Positions 1-8,080 are shown, numbered from the stretch's first letter. The stretch is DNA of 64,000 nucleotides from Alistipes shahii WAL 8301 (GCF_025145845.1 NZ_CP102253.1:3162001-3226000); one strand, 5' to 3'. Made by a program: numbers and translations. The notes: generated by a model not told the origin, from the letters alone.

Positions 1-380
1 CCTTCTTCCGGCTGCTGGCGGAAACTCTTTTTTGCATCGGCCAAGAAGTCGGAACGCGAAACCTTCACTTCGATAAGAACCGTAGCCCAATAGTTCCACC
101 CGAAAACGTCCGGGATTTCTTGGCTGGCCGTTACCAATTCTACGGCAACGTATGGGCAGTAGCTGGAGCCGAATTTTGGCTTTCGTAACCATTTCCCCGC
201 TAATCGGCATAATTCCCGGTGTCGGCTGTTATCGTGCGGCTGTTTTGGTTCCGGGAAGGTGGGGGGCAGTATCAATAGCCCCCGGTCTACGTCCTTTTCT
301 TCCCATAGCTTCGTTTCATTATGAAGCGGCCAATAGTGCGGGCCGCAACCCAATAACCGATAGTTTTCATGTATAGCCAA
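1..380 (-). CDS. Phage PD-(D/E)XK / MmcB-like nuclease-fold protein, partial, possible TTG start
   Basis: An open frame of about 126 codons runs off the left edge and overlaps the 3' end of the next upstream gene in another frame. It contains WNYWATVLIEVKV followed by SRSDFLADAKKSFRQQPEE, which resembles the ExK core of restriction-endonuclease-fold proteins of the MmcB type found in phages. There is an in-frame TAG at 390-392 and no ATG after it until well into the protein. The first plausible start is TTG at 380-378, or another TTG about 30 nt further in. Family assignment is tentative; the reading frame is well supported by its protein-like composition and the motif. Confidence 0.55.
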   Translation of the reverse strand, partial: MAIHENYRLLGCGPHYWPLHNETKLWEEKDVDRGLLILPPTFPEPKQPHDNSRHRELCRLAGKWLRKPKFGSSYCPYVAVELVTASQEIPDVFGWNYWATVLIEVKVSRSDFLADAKKSFRQQPEE

Positions 381-880
381 ATAGCCCGCCTAAGTTTTCG
401 TAATGCGTCCTGTACGCTACTGGCAATCCAGCGATGTTTTATGCCGTTCTTTGTATCTTTAAGTAGGTCGGCGTACGCTTCGGCTCGCGTACGGAAGTAT
501 GTATTTTCGTACATTATTCGCCCCGTGTGGGTGGTATTGGGCCAACCGTATTCCTCGCATTGTTCGGCCTTTACTGCCCAATTCTCGGTAGTAAATACCG
601 GAAGGTTACGGGCGAAGGTGTCCGGTTCATCAATCAAGGCCCGAAGTACCCCGTTTTTTTCGTCTGCCTTAATACGAGCGGCAAGCTGTCCTATTTCACT
701 ATTTTCTCCGGGCGTAACCAATGATGAATAGAAAACTTTACCGGTTTCTATATTTATGGCTATAAGCCCGTGAACAAACCCGGAACCGATACAAATACAA
801 TCCCCGCCGTATTTTTCTTCGTTATATATAGCCACGATATACCCTATATCGTAATGCTGCTTTATTGCTTTGAATCCCAT
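287..880 (-). CDS. Phage hypothetical protein, 197 aa
   Basis: Not recognised. The N-terminal 90 residues are mixed alpha/beta with a hydrophobic run (IGSGFVHGLIAINIETG). The C-terminal third is strongly basic (KHRWIASS, LRKLRRAIW, MKRSYGKKRT), which could bind nucleic acid. The ATG at 880 lies 5 nt after the stop of the upstream gene, so it belongs to the leftward early operon. Its 3' end overlaps the nuclease-fold frame by about 94 nt. Confidence 0.6.
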   Translation of the reverse strand: MGFKAIKQHYDIGYIVAIYNEEKYGGDCICIGSGFVHGLIAINIETGKVFYSSLVTPGENSEIGQLAARIKADEKNGVLRALIDEPDTFARNLPVFTTENWAVKAEQCEEYGWPNTTHTGRIMYENTYFRTRAEAYADLLKDTKNGIKHRWIASSVQDALRKLRRAIWLYMKTIGYWVAARTIGRFIMKRSYGKKRT

Positions 881-885
881 AATAT

Positions 886-1188
886 CTACTTTTTAGCTTC
901 TACTTCTTGTTTCGCACGATAGTTTACTACCGTTTGGGCTACTCTGAATACAAGCCCGGTTATTGCGTCGCGCTGGGACTTCGGCAGGCCGCTTTCAAGG
1001 TTCGCAACCTTTATAAAAGTTTCCCTAATACCTTCTACCGTAAATATTCCCGCATCCTTCAATGCGTCGTACGGTGTCCGGCGATACCTGCAACCTTCTT
1101 GCGGAGCCGGTCGGTTGTTATAGGCTTCTATTTCGTAGCCTAAGAACTCGTTAAATTTGTCGTCTTTAATTATGTCCTTTACTTTCAT
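886..1188 (-). CDS. Phage hypothetical protein, 100 aa
   Basis: Not recognised. Starts MKVKDIIKDDKF and ends in a basic/acidic helix (YRAKQEVEAKK). It overlaps the zinc-ribbon gene upstream by 23 nt and is followed after 5 nt by the 197-aa gene, as expected for translationally coupled early phage genes. No signal peptide or membrane segment. Confidence 0.6.
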   Translation of the reverse strand: MKVKDIIKDDKFNEFLGYEIEAYNNRPAPQEGCRYRRTPYDALKDAGIFTVEGIRETFIKVANLESGLPKSQRDAITGLVFRVAQTVVNYRAKQEVEAKK

Positions 1189-1369
1189 CGTCTTTATCTT
1201 TATGTATGTTATAATCTTTATTCGCGTCGTAGCCGCACCAAGTACAATAACCGAGGGCTACATTAAGCGCATAGTTTTCGCGCTGGCATTTGGGGCATAT
1301 TATAAGCCCTATACTTCCGTCGTCGTCCCTATATAGGCCATTCGGCAAATTGTCGCTTCGTGTTCCCAT
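1166..1369 (-). CDS. Small zinc-ribbon protein, 67 aa
   Basis: Contains two knuckles, CPKC and CTWC, about 18 residues apart (residues ~24-45), the layout of a small treble-clef or ribbon zinc site. It ends in a charged KDKDDESKGHN tail. Its start codon overlaps the stop of the preceding gene by one base (TAATG). Such proteins in phages are usually nucleic-acid-binding accessories; the function here is unknown. Confidence 0.65.
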   Translation of the reverse strand: MGTRSDNLPNGLYRDDDGSIGLIICPKCQRENYALNVALGYCTWCGYDANKDYNIHKDKDDESKGHN

Positions 1370-1911
1370 TAGTACCGCCTTTTTGTAAAGTGAATAATAG
1401 CGAAGTCAATCGTAACGGCAGAAGCAAGCCCGGCGAACTGCGGGTACTTCTTATCTGTTTCGGCGAAAATCGGCGCGAACCATGCCTTAAAATCGTCTAC
1501 CGTAAGCCCGTCGTTTTCGGCTAAAATCTCCAGGGGGACGGGGTGGCCGTCTACCTCTGCCGTATAATCGTAATAAGTGGCAGTTGCTATCGGTTTATCC
1601 TGTTCTTCCGCATAGTGATTTATTACACGACGTTCGCGCCGTAACGCCAACCTTTGCACGCCTACAATGCCGGCCGGAATCTCGGTTATAACTTCTTGGG
1701 GGCTTCGGTATGGCTTCGCGCTCCATTGGCGGACGCTAAGAACTCCACCCGTAGCCGTTATTTTTTCGATTTTTGCCCGCCAATACCCGTAATTGCTTCG
1801 GCAGGTGTGTACCTTCCGCCCGTCGGCTACTTTGGCTATAAAGCCCGTTTCTTGCCCTTTACGGGGGTGCTTCGGGCCGAAGTATTTGCCAAGTGTTACT
1901 ACTGCTTTCAT
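1369..1911 (-). CDS. Phage hypothetical protein, 180 aa
   Basis: Not recognised. Begins MKAVVTLGKYFGPKHPRKG, is rich in basic residues in its first half (RALRRERRV-like stretch near residue 90) and ends HFTKRRY. It is one base from the upstream gene and overlaps the downstream zinc-ribbon start by one base, so it is probably translationally coupled. No membrane segment. Confidence 0.6.
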   Translation of the reverse strand: MKAVVTLGKYFGPKHPRKGQETGFIAKVADGRKVHTCRSNYGYWRAKIEKITATGGVLSVRQWSAKPYRSPQEVITEIPAGIVGVQRLALRRERRVINHYAEEQDKPIATATYYDYTAEVDGHPVPLEILAENDGLTVDDFKAWFAPIFAETDKKYPQFAGLASAVTIDFAIIHFTKRRY

Positions 1912-1912
1912 A

Positions 1913-2161
1913 CTATTGTGTTATTAAAACGTCCGACTTATTCACGGTTACGCATATTGGCTGTAATGGCTGGTTAAATGTTCGAAGGGCTACCCAAAGT
2001 TCCCCGGTTTCCGCTATCTTCTTCCGTTCTTCTTCGTCCAACTCAAAGCAAAAAACCGCCGTTCCGTCTTCTGATTTATATGCAGGAAGGGGGTAATATT
2101 CGGGTTGATTTTCTCCGTAAACTGCATTTACTTCCTTAAATTGTTTTGCTTTCATACTCAA
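1913..2161 (-). CDS. Phage hypothetical protein, 82 aa
   Basis: Not recognised. Start may be the ATG at 2161 or two codons later (MKAKQFKEVN). Contains a short acidic helix LDEEERKKIAETGE. Tightly spaced with both neighbours in the leftward operon. Confidence 0.55.
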   Translation of the reverse strand: MSMKAKQFKEVNAVYGENQPEYYPLPAYKSEDGTAVFCFELDEEERKKIAETGELWVALRTFNQPLQPICVTVNKSDVLITQ

Positions 2162-2165
2162 TATT

Positions 2166-2459
2166 TTAATTAACTTTTGTTCGGTTATAAAGTAGGTGCG
2201 TATCTATTCCGGTAGCGTTAAAGACCAAGGCCCGAACGTCTTGCCCTAATTTTTCTACGGCTTTTAAGGTGTCTTCTTGGCTAACTCCTTCGGCCTGCTG
2301 CTTCTCGAAAAACTTATCTAATAGTGCGCTCATAAATATTTTTGTAGAAGCCCGGAACCCTTCTAAGGTGTAATTCGGTTTTGCTCCGTTAAATGCTTCG
2401 TACTCCCAAAGGGTAGCTTCCATTTCTTCAAGCACGGGGCTTAATTTCTTTCCTATCAT
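2166..2459 (-). CDS. Phage hypothetical protein, 97 aa
   Basis: Not recognised. Predominantly helical by eye (VLEEMEATLWEYEAF, LLDKFFEKQQAEGVSQED), small and acidic, with no signal peptide. It lies 11 nt downstream of ssb and may be cotranscribed with it as part of the replication module. Confidence 0.6.
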   Translation of the reverse strand: MIGKKLSPVLEEMEATLWEYEAFNGAKPNYTLEGFRASTKIFMSALLDKFFEKQQAEGVSQEDTLKAVEKLGQDVRALVFNATGIDTHLLYNRTKVN

Positions 2460-2470
2460 ATCGATAATTG

Positions 2471-2893
2471 TTAAAATGGCAAATCGTCTACTTCTTCGGG
2501 TTGCTGATATGCCGGCGGCGCGTAAGTTGGTGTAGCGGCCGAAGTCGTTACGGCCTGCTGGGGGGCTTCTGTTTGGTCAGCCCGGTTTCCGCCTAAAAGC
2601 TGCAATTCTCTAACCCGGCAATTTATACCGGCTTGCAATGCTCCGCCGGCTTCATATGCCTTGGCCGAAAGTTCGCCGCGAATAAATACGCGGGTACCCT
2701 TCTTCAAATAGTTAATTACCTGGCTTTCTCCGTATTTAAGGCAACTTACCCAAGTCGTACGTTCGTGTCGTTGCCCCTGCGAATCTTTATAGCTTTCGGT
2801 ATGGGCTACGCTGAAAGCTATGTACTTTTGTCCGTTAAGGTCTTTAATAATGGCGTCCGCTCCGAGGTTGCCAATTGCTTCTAATACTAACAT
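2471..2893 (-). CDS. ssb: Single-stranded DNA-binding protein
   Basis: OB-fold protein of 140 aa that would coat single-stranded DNA during phage replication and recombination. The first ~105 residues carry SSB hallmarks (KYIAFSVAHTE, TTWVSCLKYGE, LKKGTRVFIRGELSA). A low-complexity Gln/Pro/Ala linker follows, and the protein ends in an acidic hydrophobic tip, EEVDDLPF, which in SSBs recruits partner enzymes. Length and architecture fit a phage SSB. The first residues MLVLEAIGNLGADAII match the usual start. It sits in one operon with the methyltransferase, helicase loader and RecT-like genes. Confidence 0.93.
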   Translation of the reverse strand: MLVLEAIGNLGADAIIKDLNGQKYIAFSVAHTESYKDSQGQRHERTTWVSCLKYGESQVINYLKKGTRVFIRGELSAKAYEAGGALQAGINCRVRELQLLGGNRADQTEAPQQAVTTSAATPTYAPPAYQQPEEVDDLPF

Positions 2894-2903
2894 ATTGCTT
2901 TAA

Positions 2904-3092
2904 TTATTTGGTTATTAACTCTATTCCTTTGGCTACTACTAACGGCTGTTCTTCGCTTAATTTCCCGATAAAAGCCGTTATAATTCGCCCTTGGTCGGGG
3001 TTTATGCCTAACGGCGAAAATGTCCCGTTACTGTTCTTTACTACCAGCAAAATAGCTCCTTCCGGCAACTTGCTTAAATCCTTTGTTTTCAT
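2904..3092 (-). CDS. Phage hypothetical protein, 62 aa
   Basis: Not recognised. A compact protein beginning MKTKDLSKLPEGAILLVVKN, which looks like a small beta-rich domain. Overlaps the upstream gene by 4 nt (ATGA-type coupling) and precedes ssb by 10 nt. Confidence 0.5.
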   Translation of the reverse strand: MKTKDLSKLPEGAILLVVKNSNGTFSPLGINPDQGRIITAFIGKLSEEQPLVVAKGIELITK

Positions 3093-3454
3093 TTTGTTTT
3101 AAGTCCTTCTATCTTATAAAAACCTTCTTCCGATGCTTCGATAAGGTTGTACCGGGTTGATTTTTTAATTTCGATACCTATACGGCGAAACAAGGGCGCA
3201 ACCCGAATACACGTAACCGAACAAGCCCCATTTTTCCGTACATAAACCCGGAAAGCGTCGGGGTCTGTATTATAGGAAACTTTCAAGTGCAAAGCCCCGC
3301 GTTCATCGTGGGCCAATAGTACCCCTTTATGCTCTGAAAGGTTAAGTTCTGCAACTGCTCGGCTACTGAAAAATAAATAGCCGGTAGAAGCCAACGTAAC
3401 GAACATTTTACCGGGTTTCGGTGGTTTAATAATTCGTAGTGTCATTCTATGCAA
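3089..3454 (-). CDS. Phage hypothetical protein, 121 aa
   Basis: Not recognised. A beta-rich soluble protein by eye (KMFVTLASTGYLFFSSRAV, ALHLKVSYNT, FRVYVRKNG). The start is either ATG 3454 or the ATG three codons later (MTLRIIKPP). It overlaps the methyltransferase stop by 8 nt and the next gene by 4 nt. The coupling to the methyltransferase is the only contextual clue. Confidence 0.55.
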   Translation of the reverse strand: MHRMTLRIIKPPKPGKMFVTLASTGYLFFSSRAVAELNLSEHKGVLLAHDERGALHLKVSYNTDPDAFRVYVRKNGACSVTCIRVAPLFRRIGIEIKKSTRYNLIEASEEGFYKIEGLKTK

Positions 3455-5072
3455 CTTTTAATAGTTCGTCTACAATTTCTTCTACCAAGGCTTCGCAAAG
3501 AACACGGGCTATATTCACTTCTACCGCATTGCCGATAAACTTCTTTTGGTCGGCTTGCGTCCCTATAAGGGTGTAGTTTTCCGGGAACCCCATAATTCGC
3601 TTTAACTCGATAATTTTTAACATTCGCATTTTTATATCGACGATACCGTAAAGGGCCATAAACTCCTTTATTTTCCGCATTGGGCCGCTATCGGTTTCGT
3701 AAATCTCTATTGCCAATTGTCCGCACTCCGTAGCAATAAGGTACGGGGGCTTTTTATCCATTTTGGCGATAAGGGTAAAGCACGGCTTTTCGACGGAACC
3801 GCCGGCGTTAGAAAATTGAGGGTTCATAAGATACCATTTGCAGGCTATTACGTTTTGCTTGGGATTCGTCATTACCGCCGGGCAAGGGTTATCCAAGGAT
3901 GATAATTGCCCGCCGCCGCTATAATTGTTCGCTATAAATTCCGGCTTTACCACCGAAAACCTATCTTTCGTTGTAATAGTGGGCGAAGGCATATTTACGG
4001 AATGATTATTACCGTTTCCATAGTATGCCGAAAGAAATTCGGCCCCTACTAAACTATGGTGGTCTACGGTCGTAATGGTTCCCGCTACGTTGTCTACGCT
4101 GGAAACCTTGCTTTCCGGGTGTCCGCTAAAATGCTTTGCGAGAAAATGAATGTTCGCTATCCCTAACCTGTTTTGGCAAGCTACGGTAGGGCATGGTTCA
4201 TCTATCGAAGGCGGGATATGCTTCCCCGTCTTCTTATTGACTGAATTATATTTAATCAAAAACGAATCCTTCCCGCCTGCTACGAACTTTATAAGGCCCG
4301 CGTATATGCGTTCCAAGGTCTTAGGCGAAAGCGGTTTTTTACGATTAAAGATACTTTCCCCTTCATCGGCAAAGTCCAAAACTTCCTTTACGGGTTTCCA
4401 CTTCGCCAAGCTGCCGAAAAGGTCGCCGCCCCCGGTCTTTGAGTGGGTAGGCTTCGGCCATACAATAGGTAGGTACGGTTTGGCAAATATCCCGAAGAAA
4501 CGCTTTCGGCTGGTATATGCCCCATAATCCGCTGCATTAAGTATTCTATGGTCGAACTTGTACCCGTAGGCTTTTACGTTATCTACCCAATTGGTATAAA
4601 GCCGCCCTTTGTCCCTGCTAATCGGTTTTCCGTTTTCGTCCAAGTCGCCCCAGCTCATAAATTCTTCTACGTTCTCGATTTGGATATAATCGGGGGTAAG
4701 AGCTTCTATGTACCTAAACAAGTGTTCGGCAAGGGTACGGCTATCTGCGTCGCGGGGCTGGCCGCCTTTGGCCCGGCTGAAATTGGTACATTCAAGCGAA
4801 GCCCAAAGCACAACTTTCGCCATAGGGTACATTCGGCGCATTTCGGCGGTATGTTCTGCCAATGGGCGTAAGTCCAAGGTTCGCATATCTTCCGTATAGT
4901 GCTGCGCTTCGGGATGATTGGCCGCGTGGCTCGCTATGGCGTTCGCGTCGTGGTTTACGCAAGCTATAACCTTCGCGCATTTTCGCTCCTTATAGTTGGC
5001 CTTCTCTACGCCTGTACTTGTTCCACCCGCACCGCAAAACAAGTCTATATATAGTAATCTAATGTTGTCCAT
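3447..5072 (-). CDS. Phage C5-type DNA cytosine methyltransferase
   Basis: Transfers a methyl group from SAM to cytosine in DNA. Motif I DLFCGAGG is at residues 10-17, motif IV is ASLECTNFS with the catalytic Cys near residue 95, motif VI is IENVEEF at ~132-138, motif VIII is SRKRFFGIF, and a C-terminal FIGNAVEVNIARVL is motif X. In most family members motif IV reads PCQ; here the residue before Cys is Glu and Gln is Thr, a variant I associate with Bacteroidota phage/island enzymes. At 541 aa it is longer than typical Dcm because of an expanded target-recognition region (~210-430). No restriction enzyme gene is adjacent, so it is probably an orphan protecting phage DNA or marking it. Confidence 0.9.
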   Translation of the reverse strand: MDNIRLLYIDLFCGAGGTSTGVEKANYKERKCAKVIACVNHDANAIASHAANHPEAQHYTEDMRTLDLRPLAEHTAEMRRMYPMAKVVLWASLECTNFSRAKGGQPRDADSRTLAEHLFRYIEALTPDYIQIENVEEFMSWGDLDENGKPISRDKGRLYTNWVDNVKAYGYKFDHRILNAADYGAYTSRKRFFGIFAKPYLPIVWPKPTHSKTGGGDLFGSLAKWKPVKEVLDFADEGESIFNRKKPLSPKTLERIYAGLIKFVAGGKDSFLIKYNSVNKKTGKHIPPSIDEPCPTVACQNRLGIANIHFLAKHFSGHPESKVSSVDNVAGTITTVDHHSLVGAEFLSAYYGNGNNHSVNMPSPTITTKDRFSVVKPEFIANNYSGGGQLSSLDNPCPAVMTNPKQNVIACKWYLMNPQFSNAGGSVEKPCFTLIAKMDKKPPYLIATECGQLAIEIYETDSGPMRKIKEFMALYGIVDIKMRMLKIIELKRIMGFPENYTLIGTQADQKKFIGNAVEVNIARVLCEALVEEIVDELLKVA

Positions 5073-5104
5073 TTCGTATTATAGTCAGACGCTTTCGCGG
5101 AAAA

Positions 5105-5680
5105 TTAGTCTTTTGATAGGTGGGCTTTGACTGCGTTTGCATAAGCCCTAAATTCGGGGGTATATCGGTAATCATCCGGGTACTTTCTGAGGTAGTAGAT
5201 AATAGTAGCATGGTTCCGCTTCATCTCTTTTGCAATCCTTACCACCGTTGCCCCTTCTTCACGGCATAGCTGGGCGAAAATCATACGGGAAAAGACGTGT
5301 TTTTGCTCTCTACTTTCGCCTATAATATCGAAGAATGAAACGCCCATGCCTTCGGCTATCGCCTGCTTTATGTGCTGGAAGGCAGGTACTTCTTCGTAAA
5401 TAATTGTCTTTCCCGTTAGTTCGGCTAAATTCTTTTCAAGCGTAGCCCCTTTGGAAAATCCCCAATCGGGCAACAAATAAATAGCGTCGCACCCCATAAG
5501 TAGAAGAACGTCCATAGCTACATGGGCTTCCCAAGAGGCGGTAGCCGGAATACCGTTTTTAAGCGGGTTTATCACTTCGTAACCTTGGGCTTTTAACTTG
5601 GTTTCCGTTTCGTCGAACTTTGCCGCTACTTCTTCTATTGGTAGGCCGCTAATTCGGCCTGAAATGTATATCTTTTCCAT
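5105..5680 (-). CDS. DUF4406-like domain fused to a DnaA domain-IV-like HTH
   Basis: Two parts are visible. Residues 1-97 (MEKIYISGRISGLP, VINPLKNG, DAIYLLPDWGFSKGA) resemble DUF4406, a nucleoside-2-deoxyribosyltransferase-like fold. Residues ~100-191 (HVFSRMIFAQLCREEGATV, RIAKEMKRNHATIIYYLRKY) resemble the DnaA C-terminal DNA-binding domain, where a GRDHTTV-type signature contacts the box; here it is KRNHATI. The gene lies directly downstream of a DnaC-type loader and a replication protein, so binding to a phage origin is a reasonable inference. It lacks the AAA+ domain of true DnaA. The enzyme activity of the first domain is unproven. Confidence 0.75.
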   Translation of the reverse strand: MEKIYISGRISGLPIEEVAAKFDETETKLKAQGYEVINPLKNGIPATASWEAHVAMDVLLLMGCDAIYLLPDWGFSKGATLEKNLAELTGKTIIYEEVPAFQHIKQAIAEGMGVSFFDIIGESREQKHVFSRMIFAQLCREEGATVVRIAKEMKRNHATIIYYLRKYPDDYRYTPEFRAYANAVKAHLSKD

Positions 5681-5688
5681 ATTGGCTA

Positions 5689-6360
5689 TTATTTTCTATA
5701 AGAGTAATTTTCAAACGCTATTCTGTCGAACATTTCCGTAAATCGGTCGGCTATCCGTTCGCCGTATTTATCTGCCAGGTCTTCCGCGCTTAGATTGCTG
5801 GTCATAATTGTAAACTTCTGCCGGTCATACCGGTAGTAAATCGTATCGACAAAAGGACTAATTTCGTTTCCCCAAACCTTCACTACGGAAGGTTCCGTAC
5901 CTACGTCGTCAATCGCCAATAACTCGGCTTTCTTAATGTAGTCGAAGCGTTCCGGCTGGTTCTTGGCTATGTCTGCAAGTTCCAAAGCCGATACCGCCAA
6001 AACATTTTTACGCCGGTCTGAATATAGGCTTTCGTACAGTACCCCTATAAGGCTACCTATTGCACGAACTAAGGTTGTTTTGCCATTGCCTACTGTTCCA
6101 TGAAGAAGAAGCCCCGGTTTATGGTTTCCCGTCAGCCATTTTGCCGCCTTTTCTATATGGCTTTGGGTTGCTTCGTCGTCGATGAACTGCATACGCCGCC
6201 GCATAACTTCGGCTATATAACATTCGCGCAACATTGCCGGCACGTCTTCGGTGTATTTATCGACCTTAAAGCGTATCGGTATATTTCTTTTTTGAAGTAC
6301 CGCCCGGAACCGCGCCAAGTCTACCCGTTGCGGCCCCTGTTTGTTGTCCTTTTCGTCCAT
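5689..6360 (-). CDS. DnaC/IstB-like helicase-loader ATPase
   Basis: AAA+ ATPase of 223 aa that would load the replicative helicase at the phage origin. Walker A GTVGNGKTT is at residues 88-96, Walker B LLAIDDVG at ~147-154, and an arginine-finger-like IADRFTEMFDRI near the C terminus. The long N-terminal extension (~80 residues) is typical of phage loaders. The ATG at 6360 lies inside the 3' end of the upstream replication gene, an overlap of 95 nt in another frame. The downstream DUF4406-DnaA gene follows after 8 nt. Confidence 0.88.
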   Translation of the reverse strand: MDEKDNKQGPQRVDLARFRAVLQKRNIPIRFKVDKYTEDVPAMLRECYIAEVMRRRMQFIDDEATQSHIEKAAKWLTGNHKPGLLLHGTVGNGKTTLVRAIGSLIGVLYESLYSDRRKNVLAVSALELADIAKNQPERFDYIKKAELLAIDDVGTEPSVVKVWGNEISPFVDTIYYRYDRQKFTIMTSNLSAEDLADKYGERIADRFTEMFDRIAFENYSYRK

Positions 6361-6988
6361 TTCCGCTATTCCCTTTTTCGTTACGCTCCCAAGTTCTAAC
6401 CGCTGCTCTCCAATCCTTCATACAGTTGCGGCCCACCTTCCAACCGTTAGAAGTATAGTAATCTATCCACGCTTGCGGGTCTACGTCGTTGCCCCGTTCT
6501 TGGCAATACGCCGCAACTTCTTCTAAGGTAGGTTTCTGAAAGATTGTACCGCCTTTTGTTTTAGGGGCTGCCTTACCCTTGCCTTGGGGCTTGCCAGCAC
6601 CTAACGTCGGCCCTTGCGGTAGCTGGGTAATACCTTCGTTCAAAACCCGCATAAGGTCGTATTTTTCAAGTTTTTGCAATACCGATTTATGCGCGTTGTT
6701 CGTAGGGTTCAAGTTCGATAACCCGCCGTACTGAAATATGATAAATTCGGGTAAAAACGCTTTGCTTCCGTTATTGAAGAAATGGATTCTTCCGGCAAAG
6801 GCTTTTTCGAAGTCCTCTAAATCGTACGTTTCGCCGCAATAAAGCCCGGCTACCTCTAAGTCTACTTCCCATATTCCGGCGTTGTCGCACTCGCAAAAAA
6901 GGTACACCCAAAGCAATTTATAAGCGGGCGGTAAGTCCCTTATAAATCGTTTCTTAAATAGGTCGGTATCTATAAATCTTTTTGCCAT
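6266..6988 (-). CDS. Phage replication protein (DnaD/replisome-organiser-like)
   Basis: 240 aa. The N-terminal half (FIDTDLFKKRFIRDLPPAYK, LLWVYLFCECDNAGIWE) looks like the winged-helix region of phage replication initiators, and the C-terminal module (VDPQAWIDYYTSNGWKVG, MKDWRAAVRTWERN) is the short conserved tail found in phage replisome organisers. A Gly/Pro/Lys-rich linker separates them. It heads the replication trio with the DnaC-like loader and the DUF4406-DnaA protein. Assignment rests on these motifs and on context. Confidence 0.75.
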   Translation of the reverse strand: MAKRFIDTDLFKKRFIRDLPPAYKLLWVYLFCECDNAGIWEVDLEVAGLYCGETYDLEDFEKAFAGRIHFFNNGSKAFLPEFIIFQYGGLSNLNPTNNAHKSVLQKLEKYDLMRVLNEGITQLPQGPTLGAGKPQGKGKAAPKTKGGTIFQKPTLEEVAAYCQERGNDVDPQAWIDYYTSNGWKVGRNCMKDWRAAVRTWERNEKGNSGNGRKGQQTGAATGRLGAVPGGTSKKKYTDTL

Positions 6989-7004
6989 TTTGTTACTTTT
7001 GAAA

Positions 7005-7034
7005 AGCTACCCCGGCCCGGAAACCGGGGTAGCT
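7005..7034 (-). terminator. Intercistronic hairpin
   Basis: Perfect 11-bp stem AGCTACCCCGG / CCGGGGTAGCT with an 8-nt loop in the gap between the 248-aa gene and the replication gene, followed on the minus strand by TTTTC. It could terminate, attenuate or protect transcripts, separating the recombination half of the operon from the replication half. Confidence 0.6.
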
Positions 7035-7046
7035 GGGTTAATACTG

Positions 7047-7793
7047 CTATTGCTCGATAATCGCAATTTCGGGGCTTAGTTCCCGAATGCGGGCTACCTG
7101 CACGTCTATAATTCGGTCGCGCAGGTCTTCCAAAAGCTGGCACGCTCCGGGGCTTACAAGTTGTAGGGTTACGTCGCGGCCGTTTACCGAAGCGTAAAAT
7201 TCCACTTCGATAGTTTCCGCCGGCATACCTTTGAAAATCGGAATTTGAAGGGTAAAGGCTTCCGGCAGGTTACTCATAACCACGCCGCTATAATTGTCTT
7301 TGAAGTCGCCCTTTTCGCTCTTTTGCTTCTCTACCTTGGAATTTACGGTAGCTTCGAAGTTTTTAAGTTCGGTTACGAGCTTCATATTCGCGGTTTTGTC
7401 CGGGAAAAATGCGCGGTTCATTTTGAAGAACTGCCCCAACTCGTTAGGTTCCCAACCTTTGCCGGCGTTAATCCCAAATTCGGAAAATTTGGGGTGCGTA
7501 GTCAGTTTTCCAACGATTCGCCCGCGTCTATATTCGTCGTCTTCGTTCGTGATAAGGGTAATACTTACCTGTTCACGGTCTACTAAGACGTGGCAGCGCA
7601 ACGGGTTAATTTGTTCGGAATCGTACCGCCGTAATTCCAAAAATTCAACCGGCGCACCGATAACACCGGAAAGGTCGATTTTTACCGGGGGCTTGGGGGC
7701 AAGAACTGCGGGGGCCTCGCCCTCACGTACGATAATTTCCGCCTGCGTAGTTCCTTCGGGAAGGTTTACTACTACTTTTTTGTTTTCGTCCAT
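7047..7793 (-). CDS. Phage protein with DUF2303/YfdQ-like layout, 248 aa
   Basis: Function unknown. The central and C-terminal regions (KGWEPNELGQFFKMNRAFF, LVTELKNFEATVNSKVEKQ, FTLQIPIFKGMPAETIEVEF) are laid out like DUF2303/YfdQ phage proteins, but I cannot confirm homology by eye. It lies 6 nt after the HU gene. No signal peptide or membrane span. Confidence 0.6.
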   Translation of the reverse strand: MDENKKVVVNLPEGTTQAEIIVREGEAPAVLAPKPPVKIDLSGVIGAPVEFLELRRYDSEQINPLRCHVLVDREQVSITLITNEDDEYRRGRIVGKLTTHPKFSEFGINAGKGWEPNELGQFFKMNRAFFPDKTANMKLVTELKNFEATVNSKVEKQKSEKGDFKDNYSGVVMSNLPEAFTLQIPIFKGMPAETIEVEFYASVNGRDVTLQLVSPGACQLLEDLRDRIIDVQVARIRELSPEIAIIEQ

Positions 7794-7799
7794 ACTTTT

Positions 7800-8069
7800 T
7801 TACTTGTTGATTGTGAAACTTTTACTTGGTTTGAAGTGGGCTACTTCGTGCGCCGGTACGATAATCGTAGTACCGGCGGTAATGTTACGGGCTTTCTTTT
7901 CGGCCCGTTTCTTCGGCTGGAAGGTTCCGAAGCCACGAAGGTAAACGGGTTCCTTGCGCTGTACGCATTCCTTAATTGCGTCTAATGTGGCTTCGATAAT
8001 CGGCCTTACGTGGCTATCGTTTTGCCCGGTCTTACTGCCAACGACTGTAATTAAATCTTGCTTCGTCAT
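7800..8069 (-). CDS. HU/IHF-family DNA-binding protein
   Basis: 89-aa histone-like protein that bends DNA. It begins MTKQDLITVVGSKTGQND, has the arm region VYLRGFGTFQPKKRAEKKAR and the conserved NITAGTTIIVPAHEVAHFKPSK that closes the beta-arms. Length matches the HU family. Encoded by the phage, it may assist integrase, the origin or packaging. It is 11 nt downstream of the coiled-coil gene. Confidence 0.93.
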   Translation of the reverse strand: MTKQDLITVVGSKTGQNDSHVRPIIEATLDAIKECVQRKEPVYLRGFGTFQPKKRAEKKARNITAGTTIIVPAHEVAHFKPSKSFTINK

Positions 8070-8080
8070 TGCTTTGCTTT

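Noticed and set aside
152..731. Plus-strand open frames at the left edge
   Set aside because: They lie opposite two minus-strand frames with better protein-like composition and fit no operon on the plus strand.
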